From Arthrobacter sp. H5 (GTDB lineage Bacteria > Actinomycetota > Actinomycetes > Actinomycetales > Micrococcaceae), in assembly GCF_000520595.1 (NCBI RefSeq), contig NZ_KI914978.1, forward strand, positions 55,324 to 101,075: a stretch of 45,752 bases of DNA, written 5' to 3'. Shown here one piece after another: positions 8,210-15,621 of this stretch. The position numbers and the translations under genes were made by a program. Numbering within the stretch: position 1 is the first letter of the stretch; each line of letters starts with the position of its first letter. The notes under the pieces were generated by a model that was not told the origin of the DNA, ran no database searches, and saw nothing but the letters and a program-made list of their open reading frames with translations.

Positions 8210-8272
8210 CGGGCACAGCCGGGCGAGAGCAGGTCAACCCGCAACCTTCCACCAAGAGAGACGGCCTGAATC

Positions 8273-9307
8273 GTGGCAACTATCGAGCACTTGACGCAGC
8301 GCACGCCCAAGGTCTCTGTCGATGAGCTTCTCGATGGCTTTTTCCCATCTCCCCGGTTTGGCTCGGTGTCTTTTGACAGCTACCGGCCGGATCCCGGTCA
8401 GCCGTCTCAGGCACACGCGGTCAAGGCACTGCGGGCCTTTGCCGGAGAAGTCAATGTACCGGTCCCGTCCGGGTTTCGCAGGCTCTTCGGGGCCAAGCGG
8501 CCGACGGCCAAGGCCGGCATCTACCTTGACGGCGGCTTTGGAGTGGGGAAGACCCACCTGCTGGCATCGTTGTGGCACGCAACGGAGGGCAGAAAGGCCT
8601 TTGGAACCTTTGTCGAGTACACCAATCTGGTGGGCGCCCTGTCATTCCGCCGGACAGTGGAGGCACTCAGCGGCTACCAGCTGGTGTGCATTGATGAGTT
8701 TGAGCTTGACGACCCGGGAGACACCGTCCTGATGTCGCGCTTGATGCGGGAACTCGCCGACGCGGGGGTGAAGCTTGCAGCCACGTCCAATACCCTCCCC
8801 GGATCACTTGGCGATGGACGGTTCGCCGCGGTCGACTTCCAACGCGAGATCCAGGTTCTGTCAGACCAGTTCGAGGTAAGTCGCATTGACGGAGAGGACT
8901 TCCGGCACCGGGGACTCCCCGATGCGCCGGCGCCGCTGAGCGATCCGGAGCTTCGCCGGCGAATCAGGGCAGTGCCGCACGAGACCACCGTAGCCGAGGA
9001 CCATTTTGATGATCTGGTTAACCATCTGGCGGGAGTGCACCCGAGCCGCTACCGCCAACTGATCGAGGGAGTGGAAATAGTTGCCTGGCACAATGTCGGG
9101 ACCATTACCGAGCAGGCTGTTGCGTTGCGCTTTGTGGTGCTCGCTGACCGTCTGTATGACAGGGACGTGCCCGTCATAGCGAGCGGCGTGCCGTTCAGCG
9201 AGCTTTTTACCCCGGAGATGATGTCCGGCGGCTTCATGAAGAAGTACCACCGCGCCGTGTCCCGGCTGACCGCACTGGCCCGGCAGGGCGGTCCGGCTTC
9301 AAACTAG
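8273..9307 (+). CDS. zapE: Cell division protein ZapE / AFG1-like ATPase
   Basis: This 344-residue P-loop ATPase belongs to the ZapE/AFG1 family. The Walker A motif GGFGVGKTH is at 87-95 and Walker B LVCIDEFEL at 137-145; FRHRG and GVHPSRYRQLIEG follow in the AAA core. In E. coli ZapE acts on the FtsZ ring; in eukaryotes AFG1 helps protein quality control. Its role in actinobacteria is not settled. The start is GTG at 8273 (MATIEH); the ribosome binding site is weak. A strong hairpin terminator follows the gene. Confidence 0.9.
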   Translation: MATIEHLTQRTPKVSVDELLDGFFPSPRFGSVSFDSYRPDPGQPSQAHAVKALRAFAGEVNVPVPSGFRRLFGAKRPTAKAGIYLDGGFGVGKTHLLASLWHATEGRKAFGTFVEYTNLVGALSFRRTVEALSGYQLVCIDEFELDDPGDTVLMSRLMRELADAGVKLAATSNTLPGSLGDGRFAAVDFQREIQVLSDQFEVSRIDGEDFRHRGLPDAPAPLSDPELRRRIRAVPHETTVAEDHFDDLVNHLAGVHPSRYRQLIEGVEIVAWHNVGTITEQAVALRFVVLADRLYDRDVPVIASGVPFSELFTPEMMSGGFMKKYHRAVSRLTALARQGGPASN

Positions 9308-9367
9308 GCATTGGCCTGGAGCTACACCGCAGGCGGCACATTGGAAACTCGCGCATCACCTGGGCAT

Positions 9368-9419
9368 ACGACAAAGGTGCCGGCCCTGCCTCGCGGCAGG
9401 GCCGGCACCTCCTTGTCGT
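9368..9419. terminator. Strong bidirectional hairpin terminator
   Basis: A perfect 15-bp stem (9376-9390 with 9395-9409, loop TCGC) is extended by an outer 7-bp ACGACAA/TTGTCGT arm (9368-9374 with 9413-9419). It sits between the convergent zapE and antitoxin-like genes and can serve both. Confidence 0.85.
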
Positions 9420-9430
9420 GCTAAAGGCTG

Positions 9431-9679
9431 CTAGGCGGAGGGCCTGTAGGGGTCAACCGGTCGGTTGTCTTCGTCACGGTCGACTTTGTCGACCAGATCG
9501 GAGGCCTTGGACTGCGCGGAGTCGATCTTGCCGGAATACTTGCCACCGGTCTTGCTGTCAACAAAATTGCCAGCGTGCCCGATGCCGTCCTTGATTTTCT
9601 CCGAATGCTCGCCCACCAGTCCGGCTGCCTTGCCCTTCAGGACTTCGGCCTTGCCTTTGAGCCCGTCAAATACAGACAC
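9431..9679 (-). CDS. MT0933/Rv0909-type antitoxin-like protein
   Basis: This 82-residue, highly charged, Lys/Gly/Asp-rich protein resembles the MT0933 antitoxin family, named for mycobacterial Rv0909. The diagnostic centre is GHAGNFVDSKTGGKYSGKIDSAQSKASDLVD-like, split here around FVDSKTGG and KYSGKID. The GTG at 9679 has an excellent GGGAGGTG ribosome binding site; the longer upstream reading frame is not conserved. Rv0909 is paired with the toxin Rv0910, but no toxin gene adjoins this copy. The family also resembles CsbD-like stress proteins in composition, so a stress role is an alternative. Confidence 0.72.
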   Translation of the reverse strand: MSVFDGLKGKAEVLKGKAAGLVGEHSEKIKDGIGHAGNFVDSKTGGKYSGKIDSAQSKASDLVDKVDRDEDNRPVDPYRPSA

Positions 9680-9699
9680 AGGCACCTCCCTTCTTATCC

Positions 9700-9716
9700 G
9701 GGAACCTGTTGTTCCC
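9700..9716. repeat. Inverted repeat in the antitoxin-like gene leader
   Basis: GGGAAC and GTTCCC form a perfect 6-bp inverted repeat with 5-nt spacing, located 21 nt upstream of the GTG start. It could be an operator or a leader hairpin. The spacing does not fit the actinobacterial SOS box (GAAC-N4-GTTC). Confidence 0.5.
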
Positions 9717-9850
9717 TCCGCATTACATCTTAGGCGCCGGTGGTTACGAGTGGCCATGGTTTCACCTGTGATTCTGCCGAGAGCGCTGCCTGCGCCGCCG
9801 GATTGCCGCCCGCGCGCAGATGTGACAGCCTTAATGGAGCCAGAAGGCAC

Positions 9851-9892
9851 CCGGACGAGGTGCGCCGTACCCGATCAGCGAAAAGACGGCGC
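9851..9892 (+). promoter_or_regulatory. Guanidine-III (ykkC-III) riboswitch
   Basis: The segment reproduces the ykkC-III/guanidine-III aptamer almost base for base. It begins CCGGACGAGG, continues TGCGCCGTACCCG, and ends AAAAGACGGCGC. The two halves of the pseudoknot are perfectly complementary: GCGCCGT (9862-9868) with ACGGCGC (9886-9892). The P1 pairing CGG/CCG is kept, with one mismatch (A in place of the usual final G). The aptamer ends 2 nt before the Shine-Dalgarno AGGAG (9895-9899) of the downstream SMR exporter gene, so translational control by guanidinium is likely. Target and location fit the known class exactly. Confidence 0.92.
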
Positions 9893-9909
9893 TCAGGAGT
9901 GAGACTGTC

Positions 9910-10224
9910 ATGGCATGGATTGTGCTTGTTGTATCTGGCGTACTCGAGGCCGTCTGGGCCACCGCGTTGGGGAAATCTGAGGGTTTTACCAAGCTGTGGC
10001 CCAGCGTGATCTTCGGTATCGGGTTGATTCTGAGCATGGCTGGTCTGGCCTGGTCGATGCGGACCCTGCCGGTTGGCACCTCTTACGCCGTGTGGGTGGG
10101 GATCGGAGCAGCATTGACCGTGGCCTACGCGATGATCTTCGACGGCGAGGCCGCTTCGCTGATTAAGGTGCTGCTGGTACTTGGGATTGTGGCATGCGTT
10201 GTGGGACTCAAGCTCATTCACTAG
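9910..10224 (+). CDS. gdx: Guanidinium exporter, SMR family (Gdx/SugE type)
   Basis: This 104-residue protein has four transmembrane helices, as in all small multidrug resistance transporters. It works as a dual-topology dimer that exchanges guanidinium for protons. The conserved Glu13 sits in GVLEAVWA, and LPVGTSYAVWVGIGA around 70-84 is the signature of the Gdx/SugE branch rather than the EmrE/Qac drug pumps. The guanidine-III riboswitch directly upstream supports guanidinium as substrate. It is a single-gene unit between the antitoxin-like gene and the tRNA cluster. The ribosome binding site is AGGAG with 10-nt spacing to ATG. Confidence 0.93.
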   Translation: MAWIVLVVSGVLEAVWATALGKSEGFTKLWPSVIFGIGLILSMAGLAWSMRTLPVGTSYAVWVGIGAALTVAYAMIFDGEAASLIKVLLVLGIVACVVGLKLIH

Positions 10225-10276
10225 GAGCGGCCCACGGGCGGTGGATCATTTCCCGCAGCGGCTGATCTTTTTCGGA

Positions 10277-10349
10277 GCGGACGACGGGATTCGAACCCGC
10301 GACATCCACCTTGGCAAGGTGGTGCTCTAGCCAGCTGAGCTACGTCCGC
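10277..10349 (-). tRNA. tRNA-Gly (GCC), copy 2
   Basis: A 73-nt cloverleaf on the minus strand with acceptor GCGGACG/CGTCCGC, the T-loop GGTTCGAATCC and the anticodon loop TTGCCAA (GCC). It is base-identical to the copy at 10620-10692 and lies after an internal hairpin that follows tRNA-Val. CCA is not encoded. Confidence 0.96.
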
Positions 10350-10352
10350 GAA

Positions 10353-10376
10353 AAAGCGCCTCTTACGAGGCGCTTT
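10353..10376 (-). terminator. Terminator between tRNA-Val and second tRNA-Gly
   Basis: A perfect 10-bp stem, AAAGCGCCTC/GAGGCGCTTT, with a 4-nt loop. On the minus strand it is followed by a run of T residues, the form of an intrinsic terminator just after tRNA-Val. Confidence 0.75.
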
Positions 10377-10380
10377 GAGT

Positions 10381-10451
10381 GGGCGATACTGGGATCGAAC
10401 CAGTGACCTCTTCCGTGTCAGGGAAGCGCGCTACCGCTGCGCCAATCGCCC
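10381..10451 (-). tRNA. tRNA-Val (GAC)
   Basis: A 71-nt cloverleaf on the minus strand with acceptor GGGCGAT/ATCGCCC, anticodon loop CTGACAC (GAC), and T-arm ACTGG-TTCGATC-CCAGT. It is third in the minus-strand order Gly-Cys-Val. Confidence 0.95.
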
Positions 10452-10493
10452 GGAAACCGTGTGTCAAACCTCGGCTGCCTTCACCTTACTGGA

Positions 10494-10563
10494 GGTGGGG
10501 ACGGGATTCGAACCCGCGTAAACGGCTTTGCAGGCCGCTGCCTCGCCTCTCGGCCACCCCACC
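10494..10563 (-). tRNA. tRNA-Cys (GCA)
   Basis: A cloverleaf of about 70 nt on the minus strand with acceptor GGTGGGG/CCCCACC, anticodon loop CTGCAAA (GCA), and T-arm GCGGGTTCGAATCCCGT. It is the middle member of the Gly-Cys-Val cluster that is conserved in actinobacteria. Confidence 0.93.
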
Positions 10564-10619
10564 GTGACCCCGATAATGCAGGACCGCTGGCCGATACCAG
10601 CTCATACAGTGACTTGCGA

Positions 10620-10692
10620 GCGGACGACGGGATTCGAACCCGCGACATCCACCTTGGCAAGGTGGTGCTCTAGCCAGCTGAGCTACGTCCGC
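10620..10692 (-). tRNA. tRNA-Gly (GCC), copy 1
   Basis: A 73-nt cloverleaf identical to 10277-10349, with anticodon GCC in the loop TTGCCAA. It is the first gene of the minus-strand tRNA transcript, about 75 nt from the predicted promoter. Confidence 0.96.
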
Positions 10693-10769
10693 AGAAGGAA
10701 TGTTCACGCTGACGCCGCAATTTTTTGGCAAATTACGGCGCGGTTTCGCGCTCTCCAACGAGTAAAAAC

Positions 10770-10797
10770 AATATAGGAGGATTTGGGGTTCGTCCAA
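10770..10797 (-). promoter_or_regulatory. Promoter of the tRNA Gly-Cys-Val cluster
   Basis: On the minus strand, -35 TTGGAC (10797-10792) and -10 TATATT (10775-10770) are separated by 16 bp, close to the housekeeping consensus and unusually strong for this window. A GC-rich hairpin-forming leader separates it from the first tRNA-Gly. The surrounding 10225-10905 region otherwise holds only the four tRNAs and the internal terminator. Confidence 0.65.
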
Positions 10798-10905
10798 TCC
10801 GGGCAACCCCCGGCGCGCCTATTTGACCCTGCGAAACGCGCGGTGGAACTTTGTGCGATGAGACGGGCAGCCGTGACTGTCAGTGCGGGGTGACACACTG
10901 GACGG

Positions 10906-11799
10906 ATGACTGAGCCTCTGCTTGCCCACGCCACCGAGCACGGGCGGATGTATTCCCGTTCCGTCACCGAGCCGCCTGCGGTGCCGTCCATCACCACGGT
11001 GATCTCGCAGGCGCCTTCACCGTCGTCACTCAACGGCTGGTTTGGCTATATGGCCGCGAACTCACTTGCGCAGGACACACGGCTGCCGGCATCCATCGGT
11101 GATCCAGCCAAGCTTCGAAGCGTCATTCAGGAAGCCTCGAGGGCAGCGGACCGTTACCGGGACAGCGCTGCGGAGCGCGGCACCCGGGTGCACTTCTACT
11201 GTGAGCAGGTGGCATTGCGGGCTTTGGACCGTGCGCACCTGGTCGAGGAGGCCAGGCTGGCCCTGTCCGAACACGGGGAAGAGGACTTCGCGTTTCGGTT
11301 CGACGAATGGTGGGACCTCTACCAGGTGCGGCCCATCGCGCCGGAGATCACAGTCTGGAACGCGGAACTGGGGTATGCGGGCACATTGGACCTCGTGGCA
11401 ACCATCGGTGGGCGGCTGTGCATTCTGGACTTCAAGACTAAGGGCACCGATCGCGATGGCGGTGTCAAACAAATGGATGACAAGGTGGTCATGCAACTGG
11501 TGGCCGGCATGAAGGCACAGGAGAGTCTGGTTGACCCGCATGCGGGAACCTGGGAGCCCTGGCGCTCCGGAAATGATCTCATTCTGCTGGGTGTGGCTGT
11601 TGGCCAGACCGAAGTGCGGGCGATGAGGGCCAACCCCGAGGTCCTCAGGCACCACTGGTCCAGGTTCTGCGCGCTGAGGCGCTGCTGGGAAGCTGGCATT
11701 GCTGCTTCGGGCGCAGGGCGTGCCCTGCTTGCCGTGCCGCCCCCTCCGCCGCCTGTGGGTACTCATTCCGCCGGACCGGTAACCGCGCACAGCAGCTGA
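10906..11799 (+). CDS. PD-(D/E)XK nuclease-like hypothetical protein
   Basis: This 297-residue protein has no named family that I recognise, but it carries the motif series of the RecB/Cas4-type PD-(D/E)XK fold. It has GTRVH (His96) and E147 in ITVWNAELG. GTLDLV follows, with D162, then ILDFKTK with D175 and K177. These residues are the usual metal-binding and catalytic set. The start region is degenerate and the last 30 residues are a Pro/Ser-rich tail. It stands alone on the plus strand between the tRNA cluster and def, with no helicase or cas gene nearby. It may be a housekeeping DNA-processing nuclease or a degenerate phage-type exonuclease; the role is unknown. Confidence 0.72.
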   Translation: MTEPLLAHATEHGRMYSRSVTEPPAVPSITTVISQAPSPSSLNGWFGYMAANSLAQDTRLPASIGDPAKLRSVIQEASRAADRYRDSAAERGTRVHFYCEQVALRALDRAHLVEEARLALSEHGEEDFAFRFDEWWDLYQVRPIAPEITVWNAELGYAGTLDLVATIGGRLCILDFKTKGTDRDGGVKQMDDKVVMQLVAGMKAQESLVDPHAGTWEPWRSGNDLILLGVAVGQTEVRAMRANPEVLRHHWSRFCALRRCWEAGIAASGAGRALLAVPPPPPPVGTHSAGPVTAHSS

Positions 11800-11828
11800 G
11801 CCGGGTCCGGCTGCGCACTTCCCGCGCC

Positions 11829-11834
11829 TAGAAT
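11829..11834 (+). promoter_or_regulatory. Putative -10 element of the def operon
   Basis: TAGAAT lies about 50 nt upstream of the def start in a short intergenic gap. No good -35 is visible at the usual distance, which is common in actinobacteria. Confidence 0.4.
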
Positions 11835-11886
11835 GGCTGGGGGCGCATTCCGCCCCAACGGCACGAGTTTAAGGATTCCTCCCGGC

Positions 11887-12507
11887 ATGACCGTATTAAG
11901 CATCAGGATCATCGGCGACCCCGTCCTGCGCACGAGGGCCGCTGAGGTGACAGAGTTTGGTCCTGGCACTGCACGGCTTGTTGAGGACATGGTCGAGACC
12001 ATGCAGGATGTTCAGGGGGCTGGGTTAGCGGCGCCGCAGGTGGGTGTGGGGCTGAGGATCTTTACCTACAATGTCGACGGCGTATTGGGCCACGTGGTGA
12101 ACCCGGTTCTTGAGATGGGTGCGGAGCAGCAAACGGACCATGACGAGGGTTGTCTGTCTGTTCCGGGTCTTGGGTTTCCTCTTGACCGGGCCCGGGAAGC
12201 AGTGGTGCGGGGTGTTGATTGTTTTGGCGTGCCGCTTGAAATTCCGGCAACCGGCGTCCTCGCGCGGTGCTTCCAACACGAAACAGACCATCTGGACGGG
12301 CGTCTCTACATCGACCGGCTGGATGGTGATCACCGCAGGGCGGCCATGCGTGCCATCCGAAGTGCGGAATACAGCAGCGTAGCGTTCCGCACGGCAGCTG
12401 AGCGGGCGCAGTCCACGGGATCCAGCTTCACCTCAAGTGCCGGGCCATCGTCTGCCGGCCCGGGCCGGCGGCATCAGCAAGTCCGTACGGGCGGGAACTT
12501 CCAATGA
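11887..12507 (+). CDS. def: Peptide deformylase
   Basis: This 206-residue metalloenzyme removes the formyl group from the N-terminal Met of new proteins. All three motifs are present: GAGLAAPQVG (44-53), EGCLSVPG with metal ligand Cys89 (87-94), and QHETDH with His131, Glu132 and His135 (130-135). The ATG at 11887 follows AAGGA; the frame stays open upstream to 11833 without family similarity. The C-terminal extension after about residue 165 is Ser/Pro-rich and probably disordered. The stop overlaps the fmt start (ATGA), pairing deformylase with the formyltransferase that makes its substrate. Confidence 0.95.
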   Translation: MTVLSIRIIGDPVLRTRAAEVTEFGPGTARLVEDMVETMQDVQGAGLAAPQVGVGLRIFTYNVDGVLGHVVNPVLEMGAEQQTDHDEGCLSVPGLGFPLDRAREAVVRGVDCFGVPLEIPATGVLARCFQHETDHLDGRLYIDRLDGDHRRAAMRAIRSAEYSSVAFRTAAERAQSTGSSFTSSAGPSSAGPGRRHQQVRTGGNFQ

Positions 12508-13421
12508 AACTAATCTTCGCAGGTACGCCGCAGGTGGCTGTTCCATCCCTGGAAGAGCTTCTGCGCGCAGGCTTTACGGTGTGCGCCGTGCTGACCCGTG
12601 AGGACGCTCCGGTCGGCCGAAAGAAAGTTCTCACGCCCAGCCCGGTCGCCGCGGCGGCCGAACGGCTGGGAATCCCCGTTATTAAGGGAAACCGGATCGA
12701 TGTCCGCGTGATCGATCTCATCGCTTCCTACACGCCCGACGTTGCGGCCATCGTTGCCTATGGCGGGATTGTCCCCGGGAAAGCGCTGGATCTCCCGATC
12801 CATGGCTGGGTCAACCTGCATTTTTCGCTCCTTCCGTCATGGCGTGGCGCAGCACCTGTCCAGCACGCGCTCATGTCCGGCGATGACATCACCGGTGCGT
12901 CGACGTTCCTGCTCGAAGAAGGTTTGGACACCGGGCCGGTATTTGGATCCGTCACCGAAACGGTTCTGCCGACCGATACCAGCGGCGTGCTCCTGGAGAG
13001 ACTGTCCCACAGTGGAGCCGTTCTCCTTGCGCAGACGCTCGATGCCATCGGCCAGGGGCGCGCACATCCCGTGACCCAACAGGGCGCCGTGTCTCTTGCG
13101 CCGAAGCTCACACTTGAGGACGGACGGATCCGTTGGCAGGAGCCCGCTGTGGCTGTGCGACGGCGCATCAACGGTGTCACTCCCGAACCCGGCGCATGGA
13201 CACTGCTCGACGGCGAGCGGGTCAAGCTGGGACCCGTGACACCGCGGCCCGAGATCACGGAGCTACGGCCCGGAGCAGTGGAAACCAGTGGAAGGCGCGT
13301 TGTGGTGGGCACGGGATCCGGCGCGGTCGAACTGGGTTTGATCCAGCCCTCAGGGCGCAGGATGATGGACGCTGCGGATTGGATTCGAGGCGCCGCAAAT
13401 CAGGAGTTGATATTCACGTGA
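12504..13421 (+). CDS. fmt: Methionyl-tRNA formyltransferase
   Basis: This 305-residue enzyme formylates Met-tRNA(fMet) using 10-formyl-tetrahydrofolate. The N-terminal Rossmann domain carries the active-site stretch VNLHFSLLPSWRGAAP (103-118) with N104 and H106, plus the catalytic Asp near 142 in EGLDTGP. The C-terminal OB-like domain for tRNA binding begins near 205 and includes RRINGVTPEPGAW. It overlaps def at the 5' end and rsmB at the 3' end by 4 nt each. Confidence 0.96.
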   Translation: MKLIFAGTPQVAVPSLEELLRAGFTVCAVLTREDAPVGRKKVLTPSPVAAAAERLGIPVIKGNRIDVRVIDLIASYTPDVAAIVAYGGIVPGKALDLPIHGWVNLHFSLLPSWRGAAPVQHALMSGDDITGASTFLLEEGLDTGPVFGSVTETVLPTDTSGVLLERLSHSGAVLLAQTLDAIGQGRAHPVTQQGAVSLAPKLTLEDGRIRWQEPAVAVRRRINGVTPEPGAWTLLDGERVKLGPVTPRPEITELRPGAVETSGRRVVVGTGSGAVELGLIQPSGRRMMDAADWIRGAANQELIFT

Positions 13422-14914
13422 CATCGGATAAAGGACAGCGCGGCGGTCGCCGGCGAAACGAGCAGGGCCGTGAGCGCAACCGCACGGGAGCGCGTCAGTT
13501 CTCCGCCGCGGCACCGGCACAACGGACGCGCCGGGCTGATCCCGCGAGGCTTGTGGCCTTCGAAGTTCTTCGCGCCGTCGCCGAAGATGACGCCTATGCA
13601 AACCTTGTGCTTCCCAGCAGCATCCGAAAGCACCGGCTGCAGAAGCAGGACGCAGGGTTTGCAACGGAACTGGCGTACGGCGCCCTTCGTGGTCAGGGCA
13701 CATATGACGCCATTCTGACCCGCTGTGTGGACCGGCCGCTCGATCAACTTGACCCGGCGATTCTCGATGCGCTCCGGATCGGCACACACCAACTGCTCGC
13801 TATGCGGGTGCCTCCCCACGCAGCCTTGGACCAGACGGTCGGATTGGCGCGGGCTGTGATCGGCGCCGGACCGTCGTCGCTTATCAATGCGGTGTTGCGG
13901 AAAGTATCTGTCCGGTCGCTCGCCGAGTGGACCGCCGAACTGACCGGTGGCCTGTCGGATGCGACCCGGATCAGTTCGCTGACGCACAGCCACCCTGAGT
14001 GGATTGTGCGTGCCCTTCGACAGGGCCTTGTGACACATGGCCGCAGCGCGGACGAGATCGACAGTCTGCTCGCCGCGGACAACGCCGCCCCGATAGTCAA
14101 CCTCGTTGCGCTGCCGGGCATTGGATCCCTGGACGAGGCATTCGCGACGGGGGCGAAACCAGGCACCCTGGCCCCGGAATCGGCACTGTTCGCGTCCGGC
14201 GACGTTGGCCGTTTAGAGGGTATCCGAACCGGTACCACCAGGGTCCAGGACGCCGGGTCCCAACTTGTGGCGCGGGCACTGGCTTTGGTGGAGGTCGACG
14301 GCGGCGGAAGCGGCGGCCAGACCTGGCTGGACATGTGTGCCGGGCCGGGCGGCAAAGCGGCCTTGCTCGCGGCCATTGCTGCGCAGCAGGGTAACGTCCT
14401 GGTGGCCAATGAGCCGGCCGCCCATCGCGCGCAGCTGGTGCGGCAGGCGCTCCGTCCGGTTGACCCGGCAGCGTGGTCGGTCCGCGTCGGTGATGGACAG
14501 GATATTGCCGAGGACTATCCGGACGGATTTGACCGGGTCCTGGTGGATGCACCCTGCACGGGACTTGGCGCACTTCGCCGCCGCCCTGAATCGCGCTGGC
14601 GCCGGCAGCCCTCCGACCTTGCACTGCTCGGTCCGCTGCAGCGGAGCCTACTGCAGGCGGCCCTTGACACAGTCAAACCAGGCGGTGTGGTCGCGTACGT
14701 GACGTGTTCGCCGCATCCCGCCGAAACCACCGCTGTGGTCCAGGACTGCCTGCGCGGCCGGGATGACTTCCGGCTGCTCGACGCCGGTGCGGCTCTGGAC
14801 AAGGCAAGCCTCGACGGCGGTCTGGCTGCCGGAAACGGCTCCACAGCCCAGCTGTGGCCGCACGTCCACGGCACGGACGCCATGTTCCTTGCGCTCATCC
14901 ACCGCCAGCGCTGA
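13418..14914 (+). CDS. rsmB: 16S rRNA (cytosine-967 C5)-methyltransferase RsmB-like
   Basis: This 498-residue protein has a basic, disordered N-terminal tail (about 1-38), a NusB-like RNA-binding domain (about 40-170), and a Rossmann SAM-dependent methyltransferase domain (about 280-495). The SAM loop is [15 protein letters not shown]. The two family cysteines are in [15 protein letters not shown] (motif IV) and [11 protein letters not shown] (motif VI, nucleophile). The start is GTG at 13418, overlapping the fmt stop by 4 nt; the open frame further upstream lies inside fmt. The exact methylated cytosine in this organism is assumed from the family. Confidence 0.92.
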   Translation: MTSDKGQRGGRRRNEQGRERNRTGARQFSAAAPAQRTRRADPARLVAFEVLRAVAEDDAYANLVLPSSIRKHRLQKQDAGFATELAYGALRGQGTYDAILTRCVDRPLDQLDPAILDALRIGTHQLLAMRVPPHAALDQTVGLARAVIGAGPSSLINAVLRKVSVRSLAEWTAELTGGLSDATRISSLTHSHPEWIVRALRQGLVTHGRSADEIDSLLAADNAAPIVNLVALPGIGSLDEAFATGAKPGTLAPESALFASGDVGRLEGIRTGTTRVQDAGSQLVARALALVEVDGGGSGGQTWLDMCAGPGGKAALLAAIAAQQGNVLVANEPAAHRAQLVRQALRPVDPAAWSVRVGDGQDIAEDYPDGFDRVLVDAPCTGLGALRRRPESRWRRQPSDLALLGPLQRSLLQAALDTVKPGGVVAYVTCSPHPAETTAVVQDCLRGRDDFRLLDAGAALDKASLDGGLAAGNGSTAQLWPHVHGTDAMFLALIHRQR

Positions 14915-14948
14915 ACCCGACAACCCCGATAGTCCCAAGGAGTGCCTG

Positions 14949-15605
14949 ATGACGTGCTGTATCAACCCCAGCATCCTTTCCGCCGACTTCGTCAACCTTG
15001 AATCCGAGCTGGGCCGGATCCGGACAGCGGATGCCGTTCACGTTGATGTCATGGACAACAGTTTTGTCCCCAACCTGACGCTCGGTCTTCCGGTGGTCAA
15101 GAGAATCCTGGCGGTCAGTCCCGTTGCAGTTGATATTCACCTCATGATCGACGACGCCGACCGCTGGGCTCCCGCCTATGCGGAAGCAGGCGCTTCCTCC
15201 GTGACCTTCCATGCCGAAGCGGCAGCGGCACCCGTCCGGCTTGCGCGCGAGCTTCGCAGCAACGGCGCAAAAGCCGGAATGGCGCTGCGTCCTGCCACCC
15301 CGGTGGAACCCTACCTCGACATGCTGCCTGAGTTGGATCTCCTCCTGATCATGACAGTGGAGCCCGGATTCGGTGGCCAGTCCTTCCTGGAAATGACGCT
15401 GCCAAAGATCCGGCGGGCCGCAGATGCTGTCCGTGGCTCAGGCCTTTCCGTTGCCATTCAGGTGGATGGGGGAATCACCGAAGAAACGATTGTGCGTGCT
15501 GCGGAAGCGGGCGCAACGGTATTCGTGGCCGGATCGGCTGTCTACGGGGATGCCGACCCTGAAGCGGCCATCGCGCGGCTCCGAAAGGCCGCAGCAGGCG
15601 CTTAG
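14949..15605 (+). CDS. rpe: Ribulose-phosphate 3-epimerase
   Basis: This 218-residue TIM-barrel enzyme interconverts ribulose 5-phosphate and xylulose 5-phosphate in the pentose phosphate pathway. It shows the opening [10 protein letters not shown], the metal-site [20 protein letters not shown] with the metal His, [12 protein letters not shown] for phosphate binding, and the catalytic Asp in IQVDGGI. The ATG at 14949 has AAGGAG 8 nt upstream. It is the last gene of the def-fmt-rsmB-rpe run and converges on the acVLRF1 gene with a 16-nt gap. Confidence 0.96.
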   Translation: MTCCINPSILSADFVNLESELGRIRTADAVHVDVMDNSFVPNLTLGLPVVKRILAVSPVAVDIHLMIDDADRWAPAYAEAGASSVTFHAEAAAAPVRLARELRSNGAKAGMALRPATPVEPYLDMLPELDLLLIMTVEPGFGGQSFLEMTLPKIRRAADAVRGSGLSVAIQVDGGITEETIVRAAEAGATVFVAGSAVYGDADPEAAIARLRKAAAGA

Positions 15606-15621
15606 GTTCCGCTGGACGCTC

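Noticed and set aside
8210-8272. SAM-IV-like or S-box element upstream of zapE because of CGCAACCTTCC
   Set aside because: The rest of the conserved core and pairing is absent, and zapE is not a sulfur gene.
9700-9716. SOS/LexA box
   Set aside because: GAAC and GTTC are spaced 5 nt apart instead of 4, and the antitoxin-like gene is not a known SOS target.
9738-9770. Possible mini-ykkC (guanidine-II) hairpins with ACGA loops upstream of the SMR gene
   Set aside because: The ACGA near 9745 lacks the required symmetric hairpin, and the ACGA at 9854-9857 belongs to the guanidine-III core.
10277-10692. Integration site (attL/attR) from the identical tRNA-Gly copies
   Set aside because: Both copies are complete and only Cys and Val tRNA genes lie between them; no integrase or mobile gene is present.
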